Below, in pieces: positions 14,688 to 22,937 of a stretch of DNA of 34,273 nt; the stretch's first letter is position 1; each line of letters begins with the position of its first letter. The DNA lies in assembly GCA_018335295.1 (NCBI GenBank), contig JAGXKI010000024.1, forward strand, positions 1 to 34,273, in the 5' to 3' direction. The DNA is from a bacterium (lineage in GTDB: Bacteria; Acidobacteriota; Aminicenantia; Aminicenantales; Aminicenantaceae). The position numbers and the translations under genes were made by a program. Under the pieces are notes generated by a model that searched no databases, was not told the DNA's origin, and saw nothing but the letters and a program-made list of their open reading frames with translations.

Positions 14688-15604
14688 GAGTGATTCCTTT
14701 GATAAGGGAAAGTTAAATGTTCTGGATAATAATCCCAGTTCATCTCTTTTTTGAGTTTTTGGACGTGTCGAGAAACAATTTGTTTGATTTTTCGCTTCAT
14801 AATGGTGAGTTCTATAGAAGATCGAACTTCATCCACAGCCATAAGCTGGGGTGGATATTTTTTATCCAGCCGAAAAATATGAAAGCCGTAAATGGATTTG
14901 ACCACCGGGCTTATTTCTTTTTCATCCAAAGAAAATATTACTTTTTCCATGGTGAACGGAAGTTGTCCCATTTCAAACATTCCCATCCTCCCCCCTCTGG
15001 AAGCTTCAGCTCCCTTGGAAATTTCTTGAGCCAGCCTCCTGAATTCTTCCTGAGTTGAGTCTTTCAATTGTTCTCTAATCTCTATAGCTTTATCCTCGGT
15101 CTTGACCAAAATCTGACTCACCTCCACCTGTTCGGGACGGAGAAATTTTCGTTTATTCTGTTCATAGTATTCTTCAATCTCCTCTTTTTTGACCTGCAAA
15201 TCTTTAACCAGTTTAGAAGTATACTTCTTTGTCAGCAAGTCCTCATAGAGGAGCTGCTTTTCCTCCAAAGAAAGCTCCTTATCCTTCTGCGGAAAATCAT
15301 CCCGTAATCTCACCAGGTGATCCTTCTTCTCCTTAGATGATAAAGATATCTCATTTGACCGAGCGGCTTCCAAAAGTATCTTCTCCTCGATAAAATTATT
15401 AAAGATTCGGCTTAAAGAAAGAGAGGATAGATTTTGATAATCTTCTCCGACATTGAGTTGGAGGTGCTTTTCAAAATCTGCATTCCGGTATTCAGAGTCC
15501 TGGACCTTAAGAATAACAGCGTTACTCTTCTGGGAATCGGTCTGAGCTGCTTCAGAGACACCTTTCCGTTCATCCTGAGTCTGACAGTGCCCCAGGTGTA
15601 ACAA
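14684..15604 (-). CDS. Parvulin-type isomerase with displaced signal peptide
   Basis: A 306-residue open frame for a PpiC/PrsA-type chaperone: helical N-domain (about 25-150), parvulin domain (about 155-250, with EVSQILVK, GGRMGMFEMGQLP and YGFHIFRL) and a C-terminal helix. The only in-frame start is a poor TTG at 15604, and the protein then opens in the middle of a signal sequence (LLHLGHCQTQ). The missing first part lies at 15605-15653 in the other frame, split off by a run of ten A. With nine A the protein would begin MLKKKYFNVGWCLLLALLHL and continue into this frame, a normal signal peptide with a possible lipidated Cys. See the entry for 15605-15653. It overlaps the next chaperone gene by four bases. 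Confidence 0.82.
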   Translation of the reverse strand: MLHLGHCQTQDERKGVSEAAQTDSQKSNAVILKVQDSEYRNADFEKHLQLNVGEDYQNLSSLSLSRIFNNFIEEKILLEAARSNEISLSSKEKKDHLVRLRDDFPQKDKELSLEEKQLLYEDLLTKKYTSKLVKDLQVKKEEIEEYYEQNKRKFLRPEQVEVSQILVKTEDKAIEIREQLKDSTQEEFRRLAQEISKGAEASRGGRMGMFEMGQLPFTMEKVIFSLDEKEISPVVKSIYGFHIFRLDKKYPPQLMAVDEVRSSIELTIMKRKIKQIVSRHVQKLKKEMNWDYYPEHLTFPYQRNHS

Positions 15605-15653
15605 GGCTAAAAGGAGGCACCACCCTACATTGAAGTATTTTTTTTTTCAACAT
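15605..15653 (-). other. Out-of-frame 5' end of the parvulin gene, with A10 tract
   Basis: ATG at 15653 and TTG are followed by ten A (complement of 15638-15647). As written, this frame stops after about 26 codons. Dropping one A joins it to the frame of 14684-15604 and restores a complete signal peptide. The candidate causes are transcriptional slippage, phase variation, or a one-base error in the sequence. The ATG lies just past the stop codon of mfd (which ends at 15657), as expected for a coupled gene. Confidence 0.7.
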
Positions 15654-15656
15654 CCT

Positions 15657-18600
15657 TCATCTTTTTTTATTCCAAATCATTATATTACACTTGGATAACT
15701 CCTTCAAGATAGAGATGGTTTCATCCATGATCTGTGTGGGATCCTCTCTCTGGAGATAAAGGCTCAAAACTCCCTGCGGAGTTATCGAACCCGAACGCTT
15801 TTTTATAAGACGGGTCATGGTTTGGACATCGGCGGAAGAAGAGGGGAAAAATTTAAATATCACTCTTTTTCCCACCCGGTCAATAGCCTTGATTTTCAAT
15901 TTTTGAGCCAAAAACTTGACCACTCCATAGCGGAGGAGCCTTTCCACACTGGGGGGAAGGGGTCCATATCTGTCTTCGATTTCCTTTCGGATCCCCTCGA
16001 TCTCTGATAATTCCTCAATAGAGGAGACTCTTTTGTACAGACTGAGTCTGAGATTGATTTGAGGCAAGTATTTTTCGGGAATTCTTATATCCACCTTTAA
16101 ATTGATCTCACTTTTAACCTTTTCAGTTTTTTCGCCTTTGAATTCTTTTATGGTCTGGTCCAGAAGATGCATGTAATAATCATATCCCACCGCTTCGATG
16201 TATCCGTGTTGTTGGGAGCCGAAAAAATTTCCCGCTCCTCTTATCTCTAAGTCCTTGGCCGCTAAACGAAACCCGGCTCCCAGTTCAGTAAATTCCTGTA
16301 AAGCTCTGAGCCTTTCCTTGGCCGTCCCGGTTAACTCAGTAAAAGGAGGAACCAAAAGATAAGCCACCGCTTGACGGGAAGACCGTCCCACTCGACCTCG
16401 AAGTTGGTAAAGCTGAGCCAGTCCAAAACGATCCGCTCGGTTGACAATGAGAGTGTTGACCAACGGAATGTCAATGCCGTTTTCAATGATGGTGGTCGAC
16501 ACCAGGACATTATATTTTTGGTCTATAAAGTCAATCATCCTTTTCTCTAACTCTTTACTGGACATCTGACCGTGGATGGTGATCACCCGGGACTCCGGAA
16601 CCCACCTTTGAATCATCTGAGCAATGGAATCGATATCTTCAATCCGGTTGTGAATAAAATAGACCTGGCCGCCGCGGAAAAGTTCGGTCTGTATAGCCGA
16701 AGAGATGAGTTTACGGCTAAAAGGAGTGACTACGGTGTGAATGGCTAATCTATCTTTAGGGGGCGTTTCGATCAAACTGATATCTCTCAATCCGCTCAAA
16801 GAGAAATTCAAAGTTCGGGGGATAGGGGTGGCCGACATGGTTAAAACATCGATCCGGGTTTTCATCTTTTTGATTTTTTCTTTGTGGTTCACTCCAAACC
16901 TCTGCTCTTCGTCAATAATAAGAAGCCCGAGGTCCCGAAACTGCACATCCCTGGAGAGCAACCGGTGAGTGCCGATAATGATATCCACCAAGCCCTTCTT
17001 CAAATCCTTGATTATCTTTTTCTGCTGGGCCTTGGATTGAAGGCGAGTGAGAGACTCAACTCTCAAAGGAAAAAGAACTATTCTATTCCGGAAAGTCTGA
17101 AGATGTTGGGAAGCCAACACAGTAGTGGGACAGAGCACCGCCACCTGCTTTCCATCCATCACCGCTTTAAAGGCCGCTCTCATGGCCACCTCGGTCTTTC
17201 CGTACCCTACATCCCCGCATAACAGCCGATCCATGGGGAAATCGGATTCCATATCCACCAACACTTCACGAATAGCCTTTTCCTGATCTTCGGTTTCTTC
17301 GTAGGGAAAAGTCTTTTCAAACTCTGACTGCCACTCCCCAGGAGGGCTGTATTTGTATCCTTTGGTCGATTTCCTTTCCGCATACAGCCGCAGCAACTCC
17401 TTGGTCATATTTTCAATGGCTTTTTTGGTTTTGGCTTTGGTCTTTTCCCACTGGGGACTTCCCAATTTGTGAAGTTGAGGAGAGTGAGATTTTGAATGGG
17501 AATATTTCTGGACCAGGTTAAGATCCTCCACAGGAACAAAAAGTTTGTCCCCATCTTTATACATGATTTCAATAAATTCCCCGGCGCTCTTATCCACTTT
17601 CATCTTAATCAACCCCTTAAAAATCCCGATGCCGTAATCGGCGTGGACTACATAATCCCCGGCCTTTAAATCCTGAAAATGAGTGCGAAAGGGTTTGACC
17701 CGGCGCCGGCTGACCAGAACTTTTTCTTCGGTGAACACGTCCTCTTGAGAGAAAAAAATGATTTTTTTATCGGGGAAACTGAAGCCATGATGGAGATTCC
17801 CCAACAGCAGCTTCACCGCCCCATCCCTGGAAACAGAAAACGGATTGGAAGCCTCCTCATACCGTAACTGGTGTTGAGAGAGGAGAGTGGCTAATTTCTG
17901 CCGCACTCCTGGACTCTTGAAGAAAATAAAACATCTTTCTCTTTCTTCCTGCAATCTTTCCAGATATTGGAGAAAGAAAGGAATCTTATTGTTAAACTGA
18001 GGAGTCGATTGAAAGGAAAAAGAAAAAGATTTCTTCTGAAGGGAAGGACTCAGGGGCCTCAGGAAGACAGCCTTTTTCTGGATCCTCTCCCATAGAGTCG
18101 GAGGATACATCTTCTCAGGAGGCAAGACAAAAATATTCTGGGATTTCAATTCTTCCTGTTGCTCTCGATAATCATGAAGGGTTTGATCCCAATCCTTTTT
18201 CACTTCCTCGTATTCATCCATAACCAAAAGGAAATCTTTCAAATAATGATGGAAGGGGACAAAATAATTTTCATTCATTAAAGAAAGGAAAGAAAAAGAA
18301 GGGAAGACGTCTTCCTCTTCCAAACACCGGATTTTTTTATTTAAATCTCCCCGACAATCAGGGGGGCAATCGTGAAGAGCCTTCTCCTTCCATTCCTTTA
18401 GAAATTGGAAGAGAGGGGGGTGTTCCCGAAGGGATGGAATGAGGACATGATCCAATCTTTCTTGGGACTTTTGGGTAGAGGCATCGAATTCTCTAAGAGA
18501 TACAATCTGGTTTCCACTCAGTTCAATCCGGAAGGGATGGGAAGACCAGGGAGAAAACACATCCACGATCCCTCCTCTCCATGCATACTCACCTGAAGAG

Positions 18601-19112
18601 TTGATCAAATCCTCTTTGGTGTAACCAAAATGTTTCAGCTTTTTCAAGAGTTCATCCCTCTCCACAGAAGTGCCTACTTCCAAGGTAAGGAACAAGTCTT
18701 GGATATACTGAGGGTGAGGGAAAGGTTTCAAAAGACCTAAGAGATTGGTGACCACCAACCGGGGATCGTTGTGAGTGAGTTCATAGAAAAAACTCATCCT
18801 GGAGGACACGGCTTCCAAGGAAGGAAAGATTTCCTGGTAAGGATTTTCAGAGAGAGGAGGAAGCGTATAGGTCTTCAAACTCGAAGAAAACAGAGACAAA
18901 AAAAACCGGCACTGCTCTTCAAAAGGAGATAAAGAATAAGTCGAGGGGCGTATAAAAATGATTTTCTTCTGGGTTTCCTGGAGCAGAGTGGAAAGAAAAT
19001 AGGGCTTGGCGGCTTCAGTAAGCCCCGTTACCTGGAGCCCTTCCGGTCTTTGATTCAGGGACTGAACGAAGGACTTGAACTCCGCGGTATGTTTTAAAAA
19101 ATCAACATTCAT
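15657..19112 (-). CDS. mfd: Transcription-repair coupling factor Mfd
   Basis: A cytoplasmic ATP-driven translocase that removes RNA polymerase stalled at DNA lesions and recruits UvrA. The 1151-residue length is standard. In order: UvrB-like module (about 1-340), RNA-polymerase interacting domain (GDYVVHADYGIGIF, about 485-498), helicase domain 1 with Walker A GDVGYGKT (633-640) and DEEQ (734-737), helicase domain 2 with RGRVGRS, and the C-terminal TRCF domain. The open frame reaches 19169, but the ATG at 19112 (MNVDFLKH) is chosen: an extended -10 promoter lies just six bases before it and would exclude the upstream codons. The two chaperone genes follow directly, so mfd probably heads a three-gene unit. 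Confidence 0.96.
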   Translation of the reverse strand: MNVDFLKHTAEFKSFVQSLNQRPEGLQVTGLTEAAKPYFLSTLLQETQKKIIFIRPSTYSLSPFEEQCRFFLSLFSSSLKTYTLPPLSENPYQEIFPSLEAVSSRMSFFYELTHNDPRLVVTNLLGLLKPFPHPQYIQDLFLTLEVGTSVERDELLKKLKHFGYTKEDLINSSGEYAWRGGIVDVFSPWSSHPFRIELSGNQIVSLREFDASTQKSQERLDHVLIPSLREHPPLFQFLKEWKEKALHDCPPDCRGDLNKKIRCLEEEDVFPSFSFLSLMNENYFVPFHHYLKDFLLVMDEYEEVKKDWDQTLHDYREQQEELKSQNIFVLPPEKMYPPTLWERIQKKAVFLRPLSPSLQKKSFSFSFQSTPQFNNKIPFFLQYLERLQEERERCFIFFKSPGVRQKLATLLSQHQLRYEEASNPFSVSRDGAVKLLLGNLHHGFSFPDKKIIFFSQEDVFTEEKVLVSRRRVKPFRTHFQDLKAGDYVVHADYGIGIFKGLIKMKVDKSAGEFIEIMYKDGDKLFVPVEDLNLVQKYSHSKSHSPQLHKLGSPQWEKTKAKTKKAIENMTKELLRLYAERKSTKGYKYSPPGEWQSEFEKTFPYEETEDQEKAIREVLVDMESDFPMDRLLCGDVGYGKTEVAMRAAFKAVMDGKQVAVLCPTTVLASQHLQTFRNRIVLFPLRVESLTRLQSKAQQKKIIKDLKKGLVDIIIGTHRLLSRDVQFRDLGLLIIDEEQRFGVNHKEKIKKMKTRIDVLTMSATPIPRTLNFSLSGLRDISLIETPPKDRLAIHTVVTPFSRKLISSAIQTELFRGGQVYFIHNRIEDIDSIAQMIQRWVPESRVITIHGQMSSKELEKRMIDFIDQKYNVLVSTTIIENGIDIPLVNTLIVNRADRFGLAQLYQLRGRVGRSSRQAVAYLLVPPFTELTGTAKERLRALQEFTELGAGFRLAAKDLEIRGAGNFFGSQQHGYIEAVGYDYYMHLLDQTIKEFKGEKTEKVKSEINLKVDIRIPEKYLPQINLRLSLYKRVSSIEELSEIEGIRKEIEDRYGPLPPSVERLLRYGVVKFLAQKLKIKAIDRVGKRVIFKFFPSSSADVQTMTRLIKKRSGSITPQGVLSLYLQREDPTQIMDETISILKELSKCNIMIWNKKR

Positions 19113-19118
19113 AGAATA

Positions 19119-19127
19119 ATTATAACA
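19119..19127 (-). promoter_or_regulatory. Extended -10 promoter of mfd (leaderless)
   Basis: On the minus strand TGT-TATAAT, a perfect -10 with a TGn extension, then six bases and the ATG. The -35 region is weak. The predicted start site is the A of the ATG. Confidence 0.55.
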
Positions 19128-19202
19128 TGCCTTTCCCAGAAGAAATAACCATCGGAAAGGCCGAGTCAATCGGAATTTTATGGATGATGAGGAGATTCCG
19201 TG

Positions 19203-19208
19203 TATAAT
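19203..19208 (+). promoter_or_regulatory. -10 box of the 79-aa gene (leaderless)
   Basis: TATAAT, eight bases before the ATG at 19217. No clear -35 box was found (TGGATG, 16 bases upstream, is the best). It is divergent from the mfd promoter. Confidence 0.4.
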
Positions 19209-19216
19209 TTAAAGTG

Positions 19217-19456
19217 ATGAGCAATCAAAATTCATTGAAAATCCGTTTCTATGAAGGGTATAAAGGCAAGGAAAGCCCTCGGGCTGTAATCATAGGAGAG
19301 AAGGAATTTCACGTCGATCACATTTTCTGGAGGAAAAGAGTTCAAGCCCCTTCCGGAAAGTCACATCAAATCTTCAAATGTTCTCTGGAAGGAAAAACAG
19401 CGAAAATCATCCTCAGCGAAGACGGAGACATCGACCTCACCTTCCCCCAAGAATAA
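19217..19456 (+). CDS. Small hypothetical protein, 79 aa
   Basis: A soluble basic protein with no signal peptide. It begins MSNQNSLKIRFYEGYKGKESPRAVII and reads as a run of short beta strands: IRFYEGYKGKESPRAVIIG, EFHVDHIFWRKRV, QIFKCSLEGKTAKIIL and DIDLTF. The pattern suggests one compact beta-barrel or sandwich domain. I do not recognise a named family. A GTG three bases earlier is an alternative start, but the ATG matches the predicted transcription start better. It is transcribed divergently from mfd and separated from the next gene, which has its own promoter. The coding pattern resembles its neighbours, so it is probably real. Confidence 0.65.
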   Translation: MSNQNSLKIRFYEGYKGKESPRAVIIGEKEFHVDHIFWRKRVQAPSGKSHQIFKCSLEGKTAKIILSEDGDIDLTFPQE

Positions 19457-19523
19457 GGGGGGATAGAAGAATCAGCGTGCTGACGATTCCCATCCCTCTC
19501 CCCCCTCCGATTCATCCTTTTTC

Positions 19524-19552
19524 TTGCTCTGGATTAAGGAAGAAACTATAAT
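19524..19552 (+). promoter_or_regulatory. Promoter of the exported amidotransferase-like gene
   Basis: TTGCTC (19524-19529), a 17-base spacer and a perfect TATAAT (19547-19552). The leader of about 20 bases contains AAGGAG before the ATG at 19581. Confidence 0.55.
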
Positions 19553-19580
19553 GAAAAGAAATATGTGAAGGAGTTCCATT

Positions 19581-20735
19581 ATGATAAGAATTAACTTAAA
19601 AAAATCACTGATTTTATTTTTTATCATTCTTTATTCTTGCACCGGAATCCTCTGTTCTCAATCTCAAGATAAATACTTTGATTCCCCAGGATTTCGGCCC
19701 CAAAAAATCCACCTCACTGTTTTCAGTCCTTCGGTAGGCCACCTCCGTTCCCTGTGGAAGCTCCAGAAAGAAAACCTCATTTCCCTGGACAACCTGATTG
19801 TGGTCGGGGTCTACCACTATAAAGAAAAAACCAACTACCGCCGGTCCAAAAAATTCATCCAGGACAATCAGCTAGGTTGGGTACGCTTCCACGAATTATC
19901 CGCAGATATCAACAAGGATAATCTTTTCGGTCCCAACCCATTGTCCCCCGAATTTGAGAAAATCTTCCAAAAATCCGATGGGATTATTTTCTTTGGAGGA
20001 GCCGATATCCCTCCCTATTTATATGGTGAAAAGACAAACCTTCTGACTTCTATCCGCACTCCTTACCGTCATTTTTTAGAACTCTCTTTCGCCTTCCATC
20101 TTTTAGGCGGTTTTCAGGATGAATCCTACCATCCTTTGGCTGAATCAGCTCCTTCTATCCCTGTATTGGGTCTCTGTCTGGGAGCCCAAACCTTGAATGT
20201 GGGCACGGGAGGGACCCTGGTCCAGGATATTTGGTCTGAAATATACGGGAGGACTTATGTGGAAAAGGTCATCGATATGCCCAGGAAAAACTGGCATTTC
20301 AATCCCTATGATAAGCTCTTCCCTCAGGAAAATCTCCTCCATTACAACTTACATCCCATTTCCCTCCAGAAAACAGGCAAATTCTGCAAACAGATGGAAT
20401 TCAAGAAATCGGATCAACCTTACATCATCAGCTCCCACCACCAGATGATTGAAAAATTGGGAGAGGGATTGAAGGTCACCGCTACTTCCCTGGATGGAAA
20501 AGTGGTGGAGGCGGTAGAACATAAAAAATACCCCCATGTGTTAGGGACCCAATTTCATCCCGAATTCACCATCCTCTGGGATAAGGTCAAGAAGTACAGG
20601 ATAACTCCCGAAGATGAAAAGGGAATCAACTTGAATTCTTTTCTGAAAAGCCACCCTCCCAGCTTCGAATTCCATAAAAAAATCTGGTCCTGGTTCTCTA
20701 AAGCCTTAGCTGATTTCCACAAAAAACATCGGTGA
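19581..20735 (+). CDS. Exported class I amidotransferase-like hydrolase (peptidase C26)
   Basis: A 384-residue protein of the class I glutamine amidotransferase fold, in the C26 group (gamma-glutamyl hydrolases, PuuD-like). The catalytic triad is complete: C199 in LGLCLGAQTLNVGTGG, and H326 and E328 in GTQFHPEF. Oxyanion-loop residues FFGGADIPP (137-145) are also present. Unusually for bacteria, it opens with a signal sequence (about 1-19) ending in LYSC, a plausible lipobox with C20, so it probably acts in the periplasm or on a membrane surface. A gamma-glutamyl amide or peptide substrate is inferred from the family; the real one is unknown. An insertion relative to PuuD lies at about 150-190. 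It has its own promoter and AAGGAG ribosome site. Confidence 0.85.
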   Translation: MIRINLKKSLILFFIILYSCTGILCSQSQDKYFDSPGFRPQKIHLTVFSPSVGHLRSLWKLQKENLISLDNLIVVGVYHYKEKTNYRRSKKFIQDNQLGWVRFHELSADINKDNLFGPNPLSPEFEKIFQKSDGIIFFGGADIPPYLYGEKTNLLTSIRTPYRHFLELSFAFHLLGGFQDESYHPLAESAPSIPVLGLCLGAQTLNVGTGGTLVQDIWSEIYGRTYVEKVIDMPRKNWHFNPYDKLFPQENLLHYNLHPISLQKTGKFCKQMEFKKSDQPYIISSHHQMIEKLGEGLKVTATSLDGKVVEAVEHKKYPHVLGTQFHPEFTILWDKVKKYRITPEDEKGINLNSFLKSHPPSFEFHKKIWSWFSKALADFHKKHR

Positions 20736-20760
20736 GGTTGAGGTTTAGTCAATTCAATAT

Positions 20761-20789
20761 TCAAAAGTCAAAATTATCTGAATAAAATC
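20761..20789 (-). repeat. Dispersed AT-rich repeat, copy 2
   Basis: The reverse complement equals 5603-5631 at 27 of 29 positions. It lies just after the hydrolase gene. Confidence 0.65.
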
Positions 20790-20850
20790 AAACAATCCAC
20801 GAATGGGAGAAATGACTTTATTATCAGTAATTTATGTTCGGTCCGACCCC

Positions 20851-20970
20851 ACATTAAATTAACTAATTAAAAATATTCATTTTTAGGGATAAATTATTTA
20901 AATTTATTAATTATTTCTCCTTCTAAAATTGATTATTTTATATAATTTTAACAAAATTATTAATTTTTAT
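20851..20970. other. Extremely AT-rich block
   Basis: Only 12 of these 120 bases are G or C, far below the surrounding genes. No open frame or clear hairpin was seen. It lies directly upstream of the promoter at 20988 and could act as an UP element or bent DNA, or be foreign sequence. The rest of 20736-21051 holds one repeat and that promoter. Confidence 0.7.
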
Positions 20971-20987
20971 GAAAAATCAGGTTTGTC

Positions 20988-21016
20988 TTGCCAATTCTCT
21001 ATTTATATGATATAAA
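20988..21016 (+). promoter_or_regulatory. Strong extended -10 promoter
   Basis: TTGCCA (20988-20993), a 17-base spacer ending in TGA, and TATAAA (21011-21016). The TGn extension and optimal spacing make this one of the best promoters in the window. Transcription would start near 21023. Confidence 0.65.
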
Positions 21017-21051
21017 TAATAGTCTATAGATTCCCAAAAAGGAGGAACCGA

Positions 21052-21114
21052 ATGCAAAAATTTATGCTTCCCCGAGTGGCTCACTGCAGTGAAGGCTGCC
21101 TTATCTCATCCTGA
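21052..21114 (+). CDS. 20-codon ORF behind a strong promoter
   Basis: ATG to TGA, 20 codons, with AGGAGG (21040-21045) at ideal spacing and the strong promoter at 20988-21016. The peptide (MQKFMLPRVAHCSEGCLISS) has two Cys, no clear signal sequence and no known match that I recognise. A weak hairpin (TGAGC 21112-21116 with GCTCA 21130-21134, then TTTT) could end the transcript. It may be a real small protein, a small RNA with a short ORF, or the surviving 5' end of a deleted gene. It runs into the end of rfaE2 on the other strand. Confidence 0.4.
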   Translation: MQKFMLPRVAHCSEGCLISS

Positions 21115-21131
21115 GCAAGATGTAAAAAGGC

Positions 21132-21638
21132 TCATTTTTGCTTCAAATTGTCTCCGCCCTTCACCCTATTCACAATCTTTTCAATGACCTGGGAAGTGGA
21201 GTGTCCCTTTTGATAAGGAATGATTTTCACCTCTCCTCCCTCCTCCTCCACTTCCTTTTTACCCACCACTTCATCCGGTCTCCAATCTCCTCCTTTGGCT
21301 AAAATATCGGGCCGGAGCTCTGCGATGAGTTTGCGAGGAATGGCCTCAGAAAAAGAAACCAGACAATCAATCTCCTGTATGGCCGAAAGAATTTCCAGCC
21401 TCTCGTTGAGAGGAAATAAAGGGCGCATGGGTCCTTTGATTTTTTTTACCGAAACATCATCGTTCACTCCCACGATCAGGACATCTCCCAGCTTCTGGCA
21501 CATCTGAAAAAGGTAAATGTGACCTCCGTGAATCAAGTCGAAACATCCGTTGGTGAAAATCACCTTGATTTTCTTTTTTTTGAACCGCTCCCGGACCTTC
21601 ACTAATTCTTCCAAACGGTAGATTTTATCCCGGCACAT
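21132..21638 (-). CDS. rfaE2: D-glycero-beta-D-manno-heptose 1-phosphate adenylyltransferase
   Basis: Transfers AMP from ATP to heptose 1-phosphate to make the precursor of ADP-heptose, the donor for LPS inner core or glycan heptose. The 168-residue protein is the stand-alone nucleotidyltransferase domain of HldE. TNGCFDLIHGGH (29-40) holds the HxGH-type nucleotide-binding motif, and GGDWRPDEVVG follows late, as in the family. The ATG at 21638 is chosen over a TTG at 21659. It is the last gene of the long minus-strand run, 33 bases after wzt. The kinase half (RfaE1), GmhA and GmhB are not in the window. It fits with the GT9 gene at 1599. Confidence 0.92.
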   Translation of the reverse strand: MCRDKIYRLEELVKVRERFKKKKIKVIFTNGCFDLIHGGHIYLFQMCQKLGDVLIVGVNDDVSVKKIKGPMRPLFPLNERLEILSAIQEIDCLVSFSEAIPRKLIAELRPDILAKGGDWRPDEVVGKKEVEEEGGEVKIIPYQKGHSTSQVIEKIVNRVKGGDNLKQK

Positions 21639-21671
21639 AAACCCTATTCCTTTCCTCAACCCTTCAGCTCT

Positions 21672-22937
21672 TTAAGGATTTTTAAACTTAATCCCCGAAG
21701 TAAATTCCCATGTATGGGGAGGACGAACAATCCCCATATCTTTACCGCGGGAAGAAATCATGAACGAATAGAGGTTCCGATGGTAATCGTAAGGATATCC
21801 GTTCCTCTTGTGGGTGGCTACATCCATATAATAAGTCCCGTTAATCAGGTTTAATTTTTTGATTTTGAAGAGAACTTTTTCCTTTCCCTCTATAGAGACA
21901 GGAATCATATCCTCAATATAAGTGTTGGTTCCGTAACAGCATATTCCCTGGGAATTGTAGATCCCAACCCCAAAAACAAAATCTTTGATCCGGGAACGGG
22001 CTTCCACATCCATCTCAATAATCATTCCTTCCTGGGGTGAATAAACGGATTTGACTTTTCCTTGCAGATCTTTTAGCTGGACCTTCTTAATTTCAATCTC
22101 CCTCTTTCCCCATCTGTTTTCCCTCCTTTCTTTTTCTCCACTTTCTTTCTCCTTAACTTCTTTCTGCTCGGCTTCAAAATCTTCTTCCTTTTTCTCGGTA
22201 ATATCTTGAAGGTAGGCATCGATAACTCTTTTGGGTTCTCCTATGGTTTCCACTTTCCCTTCCTTAAACCAGGCCACTTTATCACAAATTCTTTCCACTG
22301 TGGTAAGGTCATGACTGACAAAAAGAATGGTCTTTTTCCTGCGACGGAAATCATTGATCCGATCCAAACATTTGGGCACAAAAGAGGCATCTCCCACAGC
22401 CAAAACCTCATCCACAAGCAGAACCTCAGGATTGACATTGATGGCTATAGAAAATCCCAGCCGCATGTACATTCCCGAAGAATATGTTTTCACCGGAGCA
22501 TCAATAAAATCTTCCAATTCGGCAAATTTCACAATCTCGTCAAATTTCCGGTGAATTTCTTTTTTGGAAAGACCCAGCATAATCCCGTTGATATAGACAT
22601 TTTCTCTTCCCGAAATCTCCGGATGAAAACCCGCTCCAAGCTCGATGAGAGCGGATACCTTCCCTTTGACACTTACCTTTCCATAAGTGGGTTTGGCTAT
22701 ACCGGCAACAATTTTCAAAAGAGTGCTCTTTCCTGAACCGTTTTCGCCGATCACCCCGAAGGCAGTTCCCTTCTCCACTTTCAAGCTCACGTTTTTCAGA
22801 GCATTAACCCTCTCATCGGGACGAAGAGATTTAAAAATATCTCCTCTCATCAGAGCGCTCTTGAAGGTTTTAAACCGATGACGAGCAGAATATTTTTGAT
22901 AAATTTGGGTGACATTATCCACATCGATGGAAATCAA
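21672..22937 (-). CDS. wzt: O-antigen/polysaccharide ABC exporter ATPase with Wzt C-domain
   Basis: The ATPase of a Wzm/Wzt exporter that moves a lipid-linked polysaccharide across the inner membrane. The 421 residues comprise an ABC domain (1-245), a highly charged linker (about 247-280, Glu/Lys) and a C-terminal beta-sandwich like Wzt-C (about 281-418). Walker A is GENGSGKST (64-72), signature YSSGM (152-156), Walker B LLVDE (173-177), and the H-loop VSHD (207-210). In characterised systems the C-domain recognises the modified non-reducing end of the glycan, so a capped O-polysaccharide is inferred. It begins directly after wzm. Glycosyltransferases that would make the chain are not adjacent. 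Confidence 0.93.
   Translation of the reverse strand: MISIDVDNVTQIYQKYSARHRFKTFKSALMRGDIFKSLRPDERVNALKNVSLKVEKGTAFGVIGENGSGKSTLLKIVAGIAKPTYGKVSVKGKVSALIELGAGFHPEISGRENVYINGIMLGLSKKEIHRKFDEIVKFAELEDFIDAPVKTYSSGMYMRLGFSIAINVNPEVLLVDEVLAVGDASFVPKCLDRINDFRRRKKTILFVSHDLTTVERICDKVAWFKEGKVETIGEPKRVIDAYLQDITEKKEEDFEAEQKEVKEKESGEKERRENRWGKREIEIKKVQLKDLQGKVKSVYSPQEGMIIEMDVEARSRIKDFVFGVGIYNSQGICCYGTNTYIEDMIPVSIEGKEKVLFKIKKLNLINGTYYMDVATHKRNGYPYDYHRNLYSFMISSRGKDMGIVRPPHTWEFTSGIKFKNP

Noticed and set aside
21112-21114. TGA of the 20-codon ORF read as selenocysteine
   Set aside because: Reading on gives antisense of rfaE2, and no SECIS-like stem follows at the right distance.
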